A DNA stretch of 64,000 nucleotides from CAYNFR01 sp964616755. GTDB lineage: Bacteria > Bacteroidota > Bacteroidia > Chitinophagales > Saprospiraceae. Below the pieces are notes generated by a model. That model searched no databases, was not told where the DNA came from, and saw nothing but the letters and a program-made list of their open reading frames with translations. Below are positions 16,547-25,405 of this stretch, piece by piece. Both the position numbers and the translations under genes were made by a program. Each line of letters opens with the position of its first letter. Within the stretch, counting starts at the first letter, position 1. The stretch is from NCBI GenBank assembly GCA_964616755.1, contig CAZTSI010000008.1:37797-101796 (forward strand), given 5' to 3'.

Positions 16547-17514
16547 TGAAAAATTTAGAGCATATTATTAGAACGCTTTTATCACAGGATATTTCCTTTG
16601 ATGCAAAGGCCGATGCTCTCTTCGAATACCAATGTAGCACTAATCCTATATATAGTCAATGGGTCTCTATGACTTCTGCATCTAAATCACGGCTAAATCG
16701 TTTCATGCCTATCTCATTGTTTAAGTATAGAGCTATTCAGTCTGGAGCATGGCAGCCCGTGACTTACTTTATGAGTTCTGGCACTGGATCTGTTTTGCGT
16801 AGTAAACATCTCATTAGAGACCTCGACTGGTATCATGCGATTTGTGATAGTATTTGGCAATATTACTTTGGGCCTTTAAGTAATTATGAGTTTTTGGGCC
16901 TTTTGCCACATTATTCAGACAATCCACACTCCTCCTTACTTTCTATGGTGTCACATTTTATGTTCCAATCTAGTACTGGGATAGAGAGGTATTATCTACA
17001 AGATAAACTTGATCTTTACGAAAAAATAGAAGAAAATAGGTCACTGGGTATTCCTACAGTTTTATTTGGTGTGAGCTTCGCGCTTATCGATTATGGGCAA
17101 AATTTTCAGCATACCCGTTTAGATAATACGATGATTATCGAGACAGGCGGCATGAAGAAATATCATCGAGAATTGACAAGAGCGGAGTTGCATAGTCAAT
17201 TGCAAGCTACTTTTGGAAACGCCGTGATCGCTTCAGAATATGGTATGGCTGAATGCACTTCTCAACTGTATAGCCAAGCCAATGGCTTATTCAAACCAAA
17301 CCCGTGGATGAAGATAGTCATAACCGAAACTGGATTGCCATTTGATGCTTGCCCGAAGGGGACAAAAGGACGTATAAATATTATTGATTTAGGTAATGTA
17401 CACAGTTGTGGATTTATTGCTACAGACGATTTAGGAGTCGAAAGGGAAGATGGTTGTATTGAGATTCTTGGGCGATTAGATAATTCAGATCTGAGAGGCT
17501 GCAATTACTTGTAG
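16546..17514 (+). CDS. LuxE-like acyl-protein synthetase/acyltransferase
   Basis: 322 residues resembling the LuxE family of ATP-dependent acyl-protein synthetases. YFMSSGTGS corresponds to the nucleotide-binding loop, YLQDKLDLYEKI follows, and IIETGGMKKYHRELTRAEL and ASEYGMAECTSQLY match the adenylate-forming core. No fatty-acid reductase or luciferase genes are nearby, so a role in bioluminescence is unlikely. Bacteroidota often carry such a stand-alone gene in surface lipid or polysaccharide contexts. TTG start at 16546; later ATGs would cut conserved sequence. Confidence 0.75.
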   Translation: MKNLEHIIRTLLSQDISFDAKADALFEYQCSTNPIYSQWVSMTSASKSRLNRFMPISLFKYRAIQSGAWQPVTYFMSSGTGSVLRSKHLIRDLDWYHAICDSIWQYYFGPLSNYEFLGLLPHYSDNPHSSLLSMVSHFMFQSSTGIERYYLQDKLDLYEKIEENRSLGIPTVLFGVSFALIDYGQNFQHTRLDNTMIIETGGMKKYHRELTRAELHSQLQATFGNAVIASEYGMAECTSQLYSQANGLFKPNPWMKIVITETGLPFDACPKGTKGRINIIDLGNVHSCGFIATDDLGVEREDGCIEILGRLDNSDLRGCNYL

Positions 17515-17515
17515 T

Positions 17516-18781
17516 TTAATAAGAGATTCCTTCCACTATCCATTTTGCCAAAGCATCTCTATTGTCTGAGCTCAAAATGCGTTTATGATCTTTTGCGTTG
17601 CGAATATTACCTAGCTCTATTAAAATGGCGGGCGGAGAAGTTTTTCGAATTACATAAAACCCTTTTTCTTGCATTTTTCCAGTATAGCCTCTTGATTTCT
17701 GATGCTCAGCATATTTTGATTCAAAAACCTTGTGCACGCGCTTTGCCAATTCTTTAGAATTCTCGCTGTTTCTATAATAACAAAAGAAAACATCCTGATT
17801 ATGAGATTCGCTATTCGAATCGATATGAATGGAGATCATTCTTTGATCGGTGATACCTCTTCTTTTATAATGGGCGTATTTTTTATTGATATAGTTAGTC
17901 CTTTGTTCAAGTCTCTCCATATGCCCAACTGGAATCTTTGAGCCATCGGCTAATCGCTCATCTCGGTCGCAGCTGATATAGCTTGCATCCTTAATACCAT
18001 CCTTTTTGTCTTGAATGACCATTTCAACGATTGCACCATCTTCGATAAGCTTTTTAGCCACTCTGGCAGCTACATCGTACGCATACTCATCTTCACACAA
18101 TTGTTGTTCACACTCGGTACAAATAGCACCGGGGTCTGGTCCGCCATGACCAGATACTACGTAAAATACGCGATTGTTGAGCTTTTTGCTTTTTACAGAC
18201 ACTTGTTTGTGCGAGGCACCCAAATAGTCGTATGTCATTGTCATATTCCCTTCAACTTTGGTTGCTTTTGTCTTCGCATCCTTTTTTGCCTCAATAGCTA
18301 TGCCTTCTGATCCTTTTTTTTCGACCTTGTCCATAGATATATTGGATGAATCTGATTCTGTGAAAAGAGCCAAATACTCGTGATAGGGCACCCATAAGAT
18401 CTTACTGTCCCTGAAATGAGTCGATCGAATATCCTTTGAAAGCAGCAGTTCATTATATTCTTGAATTCTGACAGCCGCTTGCCAGTTATTCATATTCAGA
18501 GAACTTCGAATGCTACGACCATTGTACTTGTAGAGAAGTACAGGAAGCTTATATTTTTTGTCGTAGTGAAGTGGGTCATTTGGTTCTAGATTGTTAAGCG
18601 CATAGAAAGCATCAATATTAGCTGGCTGTGTATTTAGTTCATACCTTTGAAGAAGAATGCTAACTCCGTCACCTTTTTTGGCAATAACTGTATGTACTTC
18701 GATATTGGCGGGAATGTCAATCTCAGCAGATACAGACCATGTCAGTAACATTAAGGGTAAAACAAATAGCAAATTATTCAT
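17516..18781 (-). CDS. N-acetylmuramoyl-L-alanine amidase with LysM-like N-terminal region
   Basis: 421 residues from ATG 18781, which gives the signal peptide MNNLLFVLPLMLLTWSVSA. The N-terminal part (HTVIAKKGDGVSILLQRYEL...YKLPVLLYKY) resembles a LysM-type domain. The C-terminal half is Amidase_3: VVSGHGGPDPGA with zinc ligand H212, SIHIDSNSE and ILIELGNIRNAKDHK with the catalytic Glu. An insertion containing CTECEQQLCEDEY adds three cysteines near the active-site helix. It should cleave the peptide from muramic acid in the periplasm. A longer ORF start (18856) overlaps the divergent ccmB and is rejected. Confidence 0.88.
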   Translation of the reverse strand: MNNLLFVLPLMLLTWSVSAEIDIPANIEVHTVIAKKGDGVSILLQRYELNTQPANIDAFYALNNLEPNDPLHYDKKYKLPVLLYKYNGRSIRSSLNMNNWQAAVRIQEYNELLLSKDIRSTHFRDSKILWVPYHEYLALFTESDSSNISMDKVEKKGSEGIAIEAKKDAKTKATKVEGNMTMTYDYLGASHKQVSVKSKKLNNRVFYVVSGHGGPDPGAICTECEQQLCEDEYAYDVAARVAKKLIEDGAIVEMVIQDKKDGIKDASYISCDRDERLADGSKIPVGHMERLEQRTNYINKKYAHYKRRGITDQRMISIHIDSNSESHNQDVFFCYYRNSENSKELAKRVHKVFESKYAEHQKSRGYTGKMQEKGFYVIRKTSPPAILIELGNIRNAKDHKRILSSDNRDALAKWIVEGISY

Positions 18782-18837
18782 AGTAACTCTTTGAATAGCA
18801 AATATATACAATTTATAAAAAAATATAATATGTTTTA

Positions 18838-19482
18838 ATGAAAGGTTTTTTGACATATCTTCATTTCTCTATTATTCAAGAGTATCGTAGTTGGCATCAG
18901 CTCGTCGGGATCTTTGTTTTTTCTTGGTTGATTGCTCATGTGGCCTATCGAATTAAGGGAAATTTGGATGTAACGGAATTTGCCTTGGTATTTTGGATGT
19001 TCGTGGTATTAATTTCTATCAATATCGCGATGCGAGCTGAAAATCACTTTTCGCGACAAGAGGCATTACAACTTTATACCTTGTCTTCGCCTATTCAGTT
19101 TTTGGCCGCTCGAATCGTTTTTACAATTTTATACTTATTGCTAAGTAGTATAGGGTTTTATGTTTGCTTGTTGCTGTTCTTTTATCCCGCCATTAAATTC
19201 GATTTTGACTTCTTGGCTTTAATACTCTTACTGAGTGTGGTGATTAGTGCATGCCTTTCATTTGTTTCCGCTATTTCTATCCGGACATCAAGCCAAAATA
19301 TCCTTTTAAGCATTTTAAGTCTTCCACTTTTACTTCCTGCTATTATTCTTTTGAGTCAACTATCTATCCAGCATATGATGGGGGCAGGCTATGATACTTC
19401 GAAAATAATTTCATTACTTGGTTTAAGTCTTTTGAGTATTGCGTCAACAATATTATTGTATCCGTATATTTGGCGTCAATGA
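18838..19482 (+). CDS. ccmB: Haem exporter-type ABC permease CcmB
   Basis: 214 residues with about six membrane helices and the CcmB signature region (RAENHFSRQEALQLYTLSSPIQFLAARIVF). CcmB works with the ATPase CcmA in c-type cytochrome maturation; no ccmA is next to it. The gene begins a tight operon: its TGA overlaps the ATG of ccsA, and ccsA overlaps the CcmD-like ORF in the same ATGA manner. Identification is good although the sequence is divergent. Confidence 0.82.
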   Translation: MKGFLTYLHFSIIQEYRSWHQLVGIFVFSWLIAHVAYRIKGNLDVTEFALVFWMFVVLISINIAMRAENHFSRQEALQLYTLSSPIQFLAARIVFTILYLLLSSIGFYVCLLLFFYPAIKFDFDFLALILLLSVVISACLSFVSAISIRTSSQNILLSILSLPLLLPAIILLSQLSIQHMMGAGYDTSKIISLLGLSLLSIASTILLYPYIWRQ

Positions 19483-20546
19483 AAGATGGACTCTTACGAC
19501 AGAAGTGGTGGAAGATTTTAACCTTACTTCTCTTATTATACACGTTTAGTGTTGGACTTTTAATTCCACTTCGTCCAGGTATTATATCAATCCAACACGG
19601 CGAATGTAACTTAGGCGACCAGCTCGACATTAAAATATACGCGTATAATGCGCATTTTTCAGAGGAACAATTGCCGCGCGTGTTTCTAAAGCTAGACTCT
19701 ATCTATGTGTTAGAAGGCCAAGTAAGTGGGTTGATTGATCACTCTTCATTAAAAGCAAGATTTGAATTGCCCTCAGCTATTCCTGTAGACGAAGCCTCTG
19801 TTTATCCAACACTTATTCTTCATGATGTCCAGAATGGTTTTATGGTTTTGCCGTCAGCTTTAGCCATTGGTGCTACGGTAAAGGGGGGGGGAGAATATTG
19901 GCAAGCTCAAATACCAGACTATGACAACAATTGGAGGTTCAGTTTTCCCTTTAGGTCGATACTATATGAAACGATCCGTAATACATTTTATCACGTTGCT
20001 ATTTGGATGGCAATGTTTATACTTTTGATTGTTGCGTTAATTTATAGTATCAAATATTTACGATCTCCATCCATGTATTATGATGCAGTTAGTCAATCAT
20101 TTACGCTTGTAGCAGTACTTTTTGGCGGTATAGGCATGGTGACGGGGATGGTATGGGCAAAGAACACTTGGGGCGCTTATTGGACGGATGATCCAAAGCT
20201 TAACCTTTCCGCAGTTTCGATGATTATTTTTGCGGGTTATTTAATATTGCGGAGTTCAATAACAGATGAGGAGCAAAGAGCTAAAATTGCGGCAGCATAT
20301 AATGTATTTGCCTTTATCGCTATGATCCCATTAATTTTCATTATTCCAAGATTAACGAGCAGTCTTCATCCGGGAAATGGGGGTAATCCAGCTTTGGGCG
20401 GAGAAGATTTGGATGACACCCTACGAATCGTCTTTTATCCAACCATATTAGGTTATACCTTGTTAGGTATTTGGATGGCAAGTTTGTTTTATAGATTGCG
20501 TCGAATAGATATCAACGTTGTACATTCAATTTTAAATAGCAAATGA
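19479..20546 (+). CDS. ccsA: Cytochrome c assembly protein CcsA/CcmC family
   Basis: 355 residues. One N-terminal helix is followed by a periplasmic segment of about 130 residues, then six further helices with the WWD-type haem motif W-G-A-Y-W-T-D-D-P-K. Conserved His residues near the helix ends would ligate haem. It presents haem for attachment to apocytochromes. A run of nine G bases (19883-19891) in the periplasmic domain codes for KGGG and is a slippage risk. The ATG at 19479 overlaps the ccmB stop; the TTG at 19470 is less likely. Confidence 0.88.
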   Translation: MKDGLLRQKWWKILTLLLLLYTFSVGLLIPLRPGIISIQHGECNLGDQLDIKIYAYNAHFSEEQLPRVFLKLDSIYVLEGQVSGLIDHSSLKARFELPSAIPVDEASVYPTLILHDVQNGFMVLPSALAIGATVKGGGEYWQAQIPDYDNNWRFSFPFRSILYETIRNTFYHVAIWMAMFILLIVALIYSIKYLRSPSMYYDAVSQSFTLVAVLFGGIGMVTGMVWAKNTWGAYWTDDPKLNLSAVSMIIFAGYLILRSSITDEEQRAKIAAAYNVFAFIAMIPLIFIIPRLTSSLHPGNGGNPALGGEDLDDTLRIVFYPTILGYTLLGIWMASLFYRLRRIDINVVHSILNSK

Positions 20547-20743
20547 ATCTGAACATAATAACTAACTTAATTATCATGGCATTGGCTTTAGCGAGCCCAT
20601 TGTCAGCGGCTGGTGATCATTATGACCGATCGGGTAAGATGGGGTCAGTGGTTTTAGTGGTGGCGCTGGTCATCATTGGGTTTGTGGTGATCTTGTTCGT
20701 GTTAGAGCGAAAGATCAAAAAAATGGAGGATAAACTAAACTAA
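20543..20743 (+). CDS. CcmD-like small membrane protein
   Basis: 66 residues: an N-terminal hydrophobic signal-like segment ending SAAGDHYDRSGKMG, then one membrane helix (VVLVVALVIIGFVVILFVLERKIKKMEDKL) with a basic, coiled tail. Its position directly after ccsA, with ATGA overlap, and its topology match CcmD-family proteins that hold CcmC and haem-loaded chaperone together. It ends 3 bases before glutamate dehydrogenase. Confidence 0.7.
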   Translation: MNLNIITNLIIMALALASPLSAAGDHYDRSGKMGSVVLVVALVIIGFVVILFVLERKIKKMEDKLN

Positions 20744-20746
20744 CAT

Positions 20747-22165
20747 ATGGCACACAATGGAAGTAGCTTTTATGCTACAGTGCTGCAAAATTTCGATAAC
20801 GCAGCACAACTAACCGATCATCCTAAGGGCCTATTGGCTCAGATTAAGGCATGCAATTCGGTTTATCAAATGCGATTTCCCGTTAAAATTGGGGATGACT
20901 ACGAAGTGATTGAGGCGTATCGCGTCCAACATAGTCATCATAGATTGCCAACAAAAGGCGGGATTAGATACAGTGAAATGGTGGATCAAGAAGAGGTTAT
21001 GGCTTTAGCATCACTAATGACATTTAAGTGCGCTATAGTCGACGTACCCTTCGGCGGAGCAAAAGGGGGAGTAAAAATTAACCCTCGAAAGTATGATGAA
21101 GACGCCTTACAACGCATCACGAGAAGATATACTGTCGAACTCGTTAAAAAGGGATTTATTGGCCCAAGCGTCGATGTCCCTGCACCGGACTATGGAACAG
21201 GGGAGCGAGAAATGGCGTGGATATTGGATACCTACTCGGCATTTGCACGCGGAGAAATAGATGCAGCTGGCTGTGTTACAGGCAAACCCGTCAATCAAAA
21301 TGGTATCCGCGGACGTACTGAGGCGACAGGTCGTGGTGTATATTATGGAATTCGTGAAGCAGTATCAATCAAACAAGATATGGCTGCTTTAGGATTATCG
21401 CCTGGAATAGCTGGTAAACGAATGGTTATTCAGGGTTTTGGTAATGTAGGGACGTATTCAGGCTTAATATCTCAACAAGAAGGTGATGCCGTTATAGTAG
21501 GGGTGGCTGAATATGACGGTACGATTTATAACCCTAAAGGTATTGACATAGAACAATTGGTAGAGCATCGCAAAAAGACTGGCTCAATTATCGGCTTACC
21601 AGGTACATCAGCCTTGTTAGATAAAAATGATTGGATTGGACTCGATTGCGACATTTTAGTGCCTGCTGCACTTGAAAATCAAATTCATAAAGATAATGTG
21701 CACAAGATAAAAGCCAAAATCATCGCTGAAGCCGCCAACGGCCCTATTACGGCAGAGGCAGATGATTTTCTGACCAAAGCAGGAATATTGGTTATTCCTG
21801 ACATGTATTTGAACGCGGGCGGGGTTACGGTTTCATATTTTGAATGGTTAAAGAACTTATCACATATGCGTTTTGGCCGTATGGAGAAGCGTTTTAACCA
21901 GAATACCTATTTGAATATTATTGAGACAGTAGAAAAAATCACCAATCATAGCATTGATGAGCGTGTCAAGCGCCAGATCACTAAAGGGGCAGACGAAATA
22001 GATCTTGTTAGATCAGGACTTGAAGAAACAATGGTTAATGCTTACAATAACATTTGGGAAGTCAAACAAAGTAGAAGCAAAATAAAAGATCTTAGATCTG
22101 CCGCATTTGTAAATGCAATAGACAAAGTGGCCAGTGATTATATGGCGCTTGGAGTTTTTCCTTAA
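20747..22165 (+). CDS. Glu/Leu/Phe/Val dehydrogenase (glutamate dehydrogenase)
   Basis: 472 residues, usual length for the hexameric NAD-type enzyme. KGGIRYS and VPFGGAKGGVKINP carry the catalytic and substrate lysines. APDYGTGEREMAWILDTYS follows, and VIQGFGNVGTYSG is the Rossmann dinucleotide loop. LNAGGVTVSYFEWLKN is the C-terminal hinge. The product converts glutamate to 2-oxoglutarate and ammonia, or the reverse. It lies 3 bases after the cytochrome-assembly operon and is probably on its transcript, an arrangement that looks fortuitous. Confidence 0.93.
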   Translation: MAHNGSSFYATVLQNFDNAAQLTDHPKGLLAQIKACNSVYQMRFPVKIGDDYEVIEAYRVQHSHHRLPTKGGIRYSEMVDQEEVMALASLMTFKCAIVDVPFGGAKGGVKINPRKYDEDALQRITRRYTVELVKKGFIGPSVDVPAPDYGTGEREMAWILDTYSAFARGEIDAAGCVTGKPVNQNGIRGRTEATGRGVYYGIREAVSIKQDMAALGLSPGIAGKRMVIQGFGNVGTYSGLISQQEGDAVIVGVAEYDGTIYNPKGIDIEQLVEHRKKTGSIIGLPGTSALLDKNDWIGLDCDILVPAALENQIHKDNVHKIKAKIIAEAANGPITAEADDFLTKAGILVIPDMYLNAGGVTVSYFEWLKNLSHMRFGRMEKRFNQNTYLNIIETVEKITNHSIDERVKRQITKGADEIDLVRSGLEETMVNAYNNIWEVKQSRSKIKDLRSAAFVNAIDKVASDYMALGVFP

Positions 22166-22189
22166 TTTTAAAATAAAAGAGCAAAAGTT

Positions 22190-22918
22190 ATGAAAAATTT
22201 GATTGTTTTATTCTTGTGTTTTAGCTGGTTTGTAATAGTCGGTCAGCAAAAAATTATACCAGAAATGACTGAAGTTTGGGAACCAGAACCTCGTGCGGTA
22301 ATGCCTGGAAATGCTGGTTCGCCCCCGTCAGATGCGATAGTCCTTCTAGGTCCGGGTCGTCTCGGTGCATGGGCGCATGCCGATGGTAGTGATGTTAAGT
22401 GGACTTTTGACGATGGTGTCCTCACAGTCAAAAAGGGTACTGGTGCGATATTTACAAGAGAAAATTTTGGCGATTGCCAGTTACATGTCGAATGGCGCTC
22501 TCCTCTAGTTATTGAAGGGGAAGGACAAGGAAGAGGCAATAGTGGGGTATTCTTGCAAAATCGATATGAAGTGCAGGTGCTCGACAGCTACAATAATCGC
22601 ACCTACAGCAATGGACAGGCGGGGTCTATATATAAGCAGAGTATTCCTTTGGTCAATGCAATGCGGCCCACGGGCGAATGGCAGTCTTATGACATTATAT
22701 TCAAAGCTCCAAGGTTTAATGCGGATGGACTTAAAATAAGCTCTGGATATGTTACCGTTATACACAACGGTATCTTGATCCAAAATCATGTGGAAATCCT
22801 GGGTACATCAGAATACATTGGTTATCCAAAGAATATCGCTCATGGCGATGCTCCCATACAGTTGCAAGATCATAGCAATCCTGTGAGTTTCAGAAATATC
22901 TGGATTCGAAAACTATAG
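22190..22918 (+). CDS. Secreted DUF1080 (3-keto-disaccharide hydrolase family) protein
   Basis: 242 residues with a signal peptide (MKNLIVLFLCFSWFVIVGQ) and a jelly-roll DUF1080 domain: FTRENFGDCQLHVEWRSP, GNSGVFLQNRYEVQVLDSY, GSIYKQ and PTGEWQSYDIIF, ending with LQDHSNPVSFRNIWIRKL. Members act on 3-keto-glycosides or bind sugars in the periplasm. The cluster just downstream contains a GMC-type sugar oxidase pair, which makes a 3-keto route plausible. A strong terminator closes the gene. Family firm, reaction inferred. Confidence 0.85.
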   Translation: MKNLIVLFLCFSWFVIVGQQKIIPEMTEVWEPEPRAVMPGNAGSPPSDAIVLLGPGRLGAWAHADGSDVKWTFDDGVLTVKKGTGAIFTRENFGDCQLHVEWRSPLVIEGEGQGRGNSGVFLQNRYEVQVLDSYNNRTYSNGQAGSIYKQSIPLVNAMRPTGEWQSYDIIFKAPRFNADGLKISSGYVTVIHNGILIQNHVEILGTSEYIGYPKNIAHGDAPIQLQDHSNPVSFRNIWIRKL

Positions 22919-22942
22919 CTTTCGGACACCTTAAACGATTTG

Positions 22943-22980
22943 GCAGCAGAAGGATCTTTCAGACCTCTGCTGCTTTTTTA
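22943..22980 (+). terminator. Rho-independent terminator after DUF1080 gene
   Basis: Perfect 8-bp stem GCAGCAGA/TCTGCTGC with a 15-base loop and a T6 tail, 24 bases after the stop codon. Confidence 0.85.
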
Positions 22981-23116
22981 TACGTCTGTTTTATAGAGTC
23001 TAGGATTTGTTCCTTAGTCGATGTTGGGCATCAAAGTATTCCTGTCGTAAGGTCCAATAAATACGATATAATTCTATATCTTAGTTTACAGATATCAACT
23101 TAATGAGTCAGAATAT

Positions 23117-25405
23117 ATGTTCTTTATAAAATCGCTAATTCCCTTAAGTTTTGTGGTCTTAATTCTGATCACAGCGAGTTGTGTCAATGGTAAAAATAGC
23201 GATTCTGCTATAAGTTATAACAGTCATATTAGACCGATCATTTCTGATAAATGTTTTAAGTGTCATGGGCCAGACGCCAATCAACGCATGGCCGACTTTC
23301 GGTTAGATACCCCAGAGGGTGCTTATAAAGCGTTGAAGAATTCTGACCATGCTGGCATTGTCGCAGGAAACGCGGAGTCTTCTGAAGTTTTTTTGCGAAT
23401 TACTTCTCTTGATCCTGATTATATGATGCCACCGCCTGAATCCAATTTAAGCTTGACGCTGGATGAGATTGATATTATCAAAAGATGGATAAACCAAGGT
23501 GCTGAGTATCAAGAACATTGGGCATTTTTACCAATCAACAATTCCGCGGTGCCCTCTAACGGACAAAAGTGGGCGACAAACCCAATTGACAACTTTATTT
23601 TTCAAAAATTAGAATCTAAAGGACTTTCACCAAACGACGAACAAGATCCATATCGCCTTATTCGTCGAATGTTGCACGACATCACAGGATTGCCGCCAAC
23701 GATTGAACAACAAGAATCTTTTGCGTCATCACGAGACCTCAATAAACATTATGAACAATTGGTCGATCAAGCCTTGGCTAGTAAACATTATGGTGAAAAA
23801 ATGGCCATTCTATGGATGGATATTGCTCGGTATGCTGATAGTCATGGATACCAAGATGATGGCTTACGAACGATGTGGCCTTGGCGCGACTGGGTTATAC
23901 ATGCCTTTAATGAAAATTATAGTTACGACAAGTTTATAACATGGCAACTAGCCGGTGACTTACTACCTGAAAGCACCAAAGAAACACTTTTAGCCACAGG
24001 ATTTAATAGAAATCATAAGATTACCCAAGAAGGTGGGGTTATCGATGAAGAATACAGAATCGAATATGTGAGTGACCGGACTAACACCTTTAGCAAAGGC
24101 CTACTAGCGATGACGATGGAATGCGCTAAGTGCCATGATCATAAATATGATCCCATTTCGCAAGAAGATTACTACAGTACATTTGCCTTTTTTAATCAAG
24201 TACCAGAAAAGGGGTTTTTCGGCGACATATCTGTTTTTTCTCTTGCCGACCCCCCCTATATGACAATTACGGAGGAGGACAAAAAATCAATTCTAAACTT
24301 CGTCAGTCGACTAGACACTTCAGACGTTCGTGTGATGATTATGCAGGATTCATCCGTGTTACGACCCACATATGTCTTAAATCGTGGTGTTTATGACCAA
24401 CCGACCACAGAAGTTACAATGACTGCGCCCGCTTCTATATTGAAGTTTGATCCAGCTAAATACGCTTCTAATCGATTGGGCCTAGCGCAGTGGCTTTTTG
24501 CTAATGATAACCCATTGACGGCAAGGGTTTTTGTAAATCTGATGTGGCAAGAATTTTTTGGACACGGAATCGTGGGTACTTCAGGAGATTTTGGTTTACA
24601 GGGTGATCTTCCGTCGCACCCAGAATTGTTGGATTGGTTAGCGTATGATTTTCGATCCAACGGATGGGATGTCAAACGCTTAGTAAAACAAATCGTCATG
24701 TCCTCGACTTATCGACAATCACAAGAAATACCTGTGGATAAATATGCTAAGGATCCTGATAATATGTATTTGTCTCGAGGGCCTAGAGTACGACTCTCTG
24801 CAGAGCTGGTGAAGGATCATGTTCTTTTCACTAGTGGTCTGATTAATTTAGAGGTGGGTGGCCCGAGTGTAAAACCGTATCAACCCGCAGGTCTATGGGA
24901 AGCTGCAACTTCTGGAAGGGGCCAGTTGGCAGAATATGTGCAAGACACCGGTGATGCTTTATATCGCAGAGGATTATATCATTTTATAAAACGTACGGTA
25001 CCGCCACCCTCTATGCTCATATTTGATGCCAGTAATCGTGACCAATGCGAGGTGAAGCGTTTGGATACAAACACCCCGTTGCAGGCGCTAGTCTTATTAA
25101 ATGATCCTCATGTATTGGAAGCTTCGAGATATTTTGCTGAGCGTCTTATTGCCGAAACGACCGCATCAAAAGATAAAATTGCTCGGGCATTTCAGACAAT
25201 CGTCTGTCGAAAGCCACAAAGAAAAGAACTAAGCACACTTTCAAAATATCATGACCTTGTTTTATCAGAAATGAAGAATGTTCAAGCTGAAAGTCTATTA
25301 AAAGTTGGTGAATCAGCATTAGCTGATGTTCCAGTTATGGAGACAGCCGCCTTAATGCAAACGATCCAAATGATTTATAATCTCGAAGAAAGTACGATGC
25401 GATGA
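23117..25405 (+). CDS. PSCyt1-DUF1549-DUF1553 lipoprotein with cytochrome motif
   Basis: 762 residues. A lipoprotein-like leader (Cys22) is followed by a Planctomycete-type cytochrome c domain with C46-F-K-C49-H50 and MMPP as the likely distal Met ligand. DUF1549 follows, with GLPPT, WMDIARYADSHGYQDD and a second CxxCH at 336-340 in CAKCHDHKYDP. The C-terminal DUF1553 has NPLTARVFVNLMW...GHGIVGTSGDFG. Members are periplasmic and thought to be redox-linked hydrolase or oxidase components, with no proven reaction. It overlaps the DUF1501 gene by 4 bases. A TATCTTAG box (23077-23084) may be its promoter. Confidence 0.9.
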   Translation: MFFIKSLIPLSFVVLILITASCVNGKNSDSAISYNSHIRPIISDKCFKCHGPDANQRMADFRLDTPEGAYKALKNSDHAGIVAGNAESSEVFLRITSLDPDYMMPPPESNLSLTLDEIDIIKRWINQGAEYQEHWAFLPINNSAVPSNGQKWATNPIDNFIFQKLESKGLSPNDEQDPYRLIRRMLHDITGLPPTIEQQESFASSRDLNKHYEQLVDQALASKHYGEKMAILWMDIARYADSHGYQDDGLRTMWPWRDWVIHAFNENYSYDKFITWQLAGDLLPESTKETLLATGFNRNHKITQEGGVIDEEYRIEYVSDRTNTFSKGLLAMTMECAKCHDHKYDPISQEDYYSTFAFFNQVPEKGFFGDISVFSLADPPYMTITEEDKKSILNFVSRLDTSDVRVMIMQDSSVLRPTYVLNRGVYDQPTTEVTMTAPASILKFDPAKYASNRLGLAQWLFANDNPLTARVFVNLMWQEFFGHGIVGTSGDFGLQGDLPSHPELLDWLAYDFRSNGWDVKRLVKQIVMSSTYRQSQEIPVDKYAKDPDNMYLSRGPRVRLSAELVKDHVLFTSGLINLEVGGPSVKPYQPAGLWEAATSGRGQLAEYVQDTGDALYRRGLYHFIKRTVPPPSMLIFDASNRDQCEVKRLDTNTPLQALVLLNDPHVLEASRYFAERLIAETTASKDKIARAFQTIVCRKPQRKELSTLSKYHDLVLSEMKNVQAESLLKVGESALADVPVMETAALMQTIQMIYNLEESTMR

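Noticed and set aside
18782..18856. 25-residue N-terminal extension of the amidase
   Set aside because: It would hide a clear signal peptide and overlap the divergent ccmB start.
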